From NCBI GenBank assembly GCA_013368325.1, contig JAACJK010000057.1, forward strand, positions 1,302,001 to 1,366,000: a DNA stretch of 64,000 nt. The letters run 5' to 3'. Below the pieces are notes generated by a model that saw only the letters and a program-made list of their open reading frames with translations, was not told where the DNA came from and did no database searches. Both the position numbers and the translations under genes were made by a program. The stretch is from Ephemerocybe angulata (Eukaryota; Basidiomycota; Agaricomycetes; Agaricales; Psathyrellaceae). Shown piece by piece: positions 63,770 to 64,000 of the stretch; the stretch's first letter is position 1; the number at the start of each line of letters is the position of its first letter.

Positions 63770-64000
63770 TGCAGGCGAGCACGGAAGCACGAGAGAAAGG
63801 AAAGAAAGAGCGGGGTCAGATCCAAAGGAGTGTCGTTTAAGGCCAGCTTGAGGGAGAGGATATCAGAAGGAGGGAAAAGAGCAAGCGAGCAACGCCATTA
63901 TGCACTAGACTTTGGGCCGCCAAAGAAAAGTCGAAATGAAAGCGGGAGTTCAAAGACTGTTGCCATTAGAAGTTCTCCAGGCCCGTTTTCATGACTACAG
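63770..64000. other. Upstream region of the last membrane-protein gene
   Basis: 231 bp to the window end, with purine-rich runs on the plus strand (pyrimidine-rich in the gene's direction) as is usual in basidiomycete promoters. No other gene is seen. Confidence 0.4.

Overview
The window looks like nuclear DNA of a filamentous basidiomycete, probably an Agaricomycete. Reasons: short introns (about 46-70 nt) with GTRNGT-type donors and YAG acceptors interrupt almost every gene, genes are dense (about 27 in 64 kb on both strands), an agaricomycete-type DUF6697 protein and a clan-type microsomal P450 are present, and the pheromone-type MAP kinase most resembles basidiomycete Fus3/Kpp2/Cpk1 proteins. 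The genus cannot be told from the sequence. Gene models below were spliced by eye; where I checked that exons sum to a whole number of codons I say so.

Layout, left to right: a complete multi-exon cytochrome P450 (minus); a gene-poor 1.5 kb; nudE (minus); exosome subunit CSL4 (minus) diverging from pyruvate dehydrogenase E2 (plus), with a perfect 54-bp inverted repeat in the shared upstream region; a DUF6697 coiled-coil protein (plus); KAE1 of the KEOPS complex (plus); a GT8-like glycosyltransferase (minus); ribosomal protein S28 (minus); lipoyl synthase (minus) diverging from CMC1 (plus); PEX11 (minus) diverging from fumarase (plus); the INO80 ATPase (plus); CBF5/dyskerin (minus) diverging from ribosomal protein L22 (plus); a DHX29/YLR419W-type DEVH helicase (minus); a secreted two-domain cupredoxin protein (minus); a Fus3/Kss1-type MAP kinase (plus); a SAP-like coiled-coil protein (minus); flavocytochrome b2 (plus) converging on an MBD4-like DNA glycosylase (minus) so tightly that their stop codons overlap; a three-LIM-domain protein (plus); an orphan seven-helix membrane protein (plus); a J-domain protein (plus); two unrecognised proteins (minus); RNA polymerase III subunit RPC5 (minus); and a second orphan seven-helix protein (minus).

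Most of the content is conserved housekeeping machinery. Functional links are at pathway level rather than a cluster: lipoyl synthase makes the cofactor that PDC-E2 carries; PDC-E2, fumarase, flavocytochrome b2 and CMC1 are mitochondrial energy genes; CBF5, RPL22, RPS28, KAE1, CSL4, RPC5 and the DEVH helicase belong to RNA and ribosome production. I found no transposon, CRISPR array, tRNA or rRNA gene, and no convincing new defence or secondary-metabolite system. The most unusual items are the duplicated 54-bp leader element between csl4 and PDC-E2, the overlapping stop codons at 47145-47148, the MBD-less MBD4-like glycosylase, and two orphan 7TM proteins with long cytoplasmic segments.
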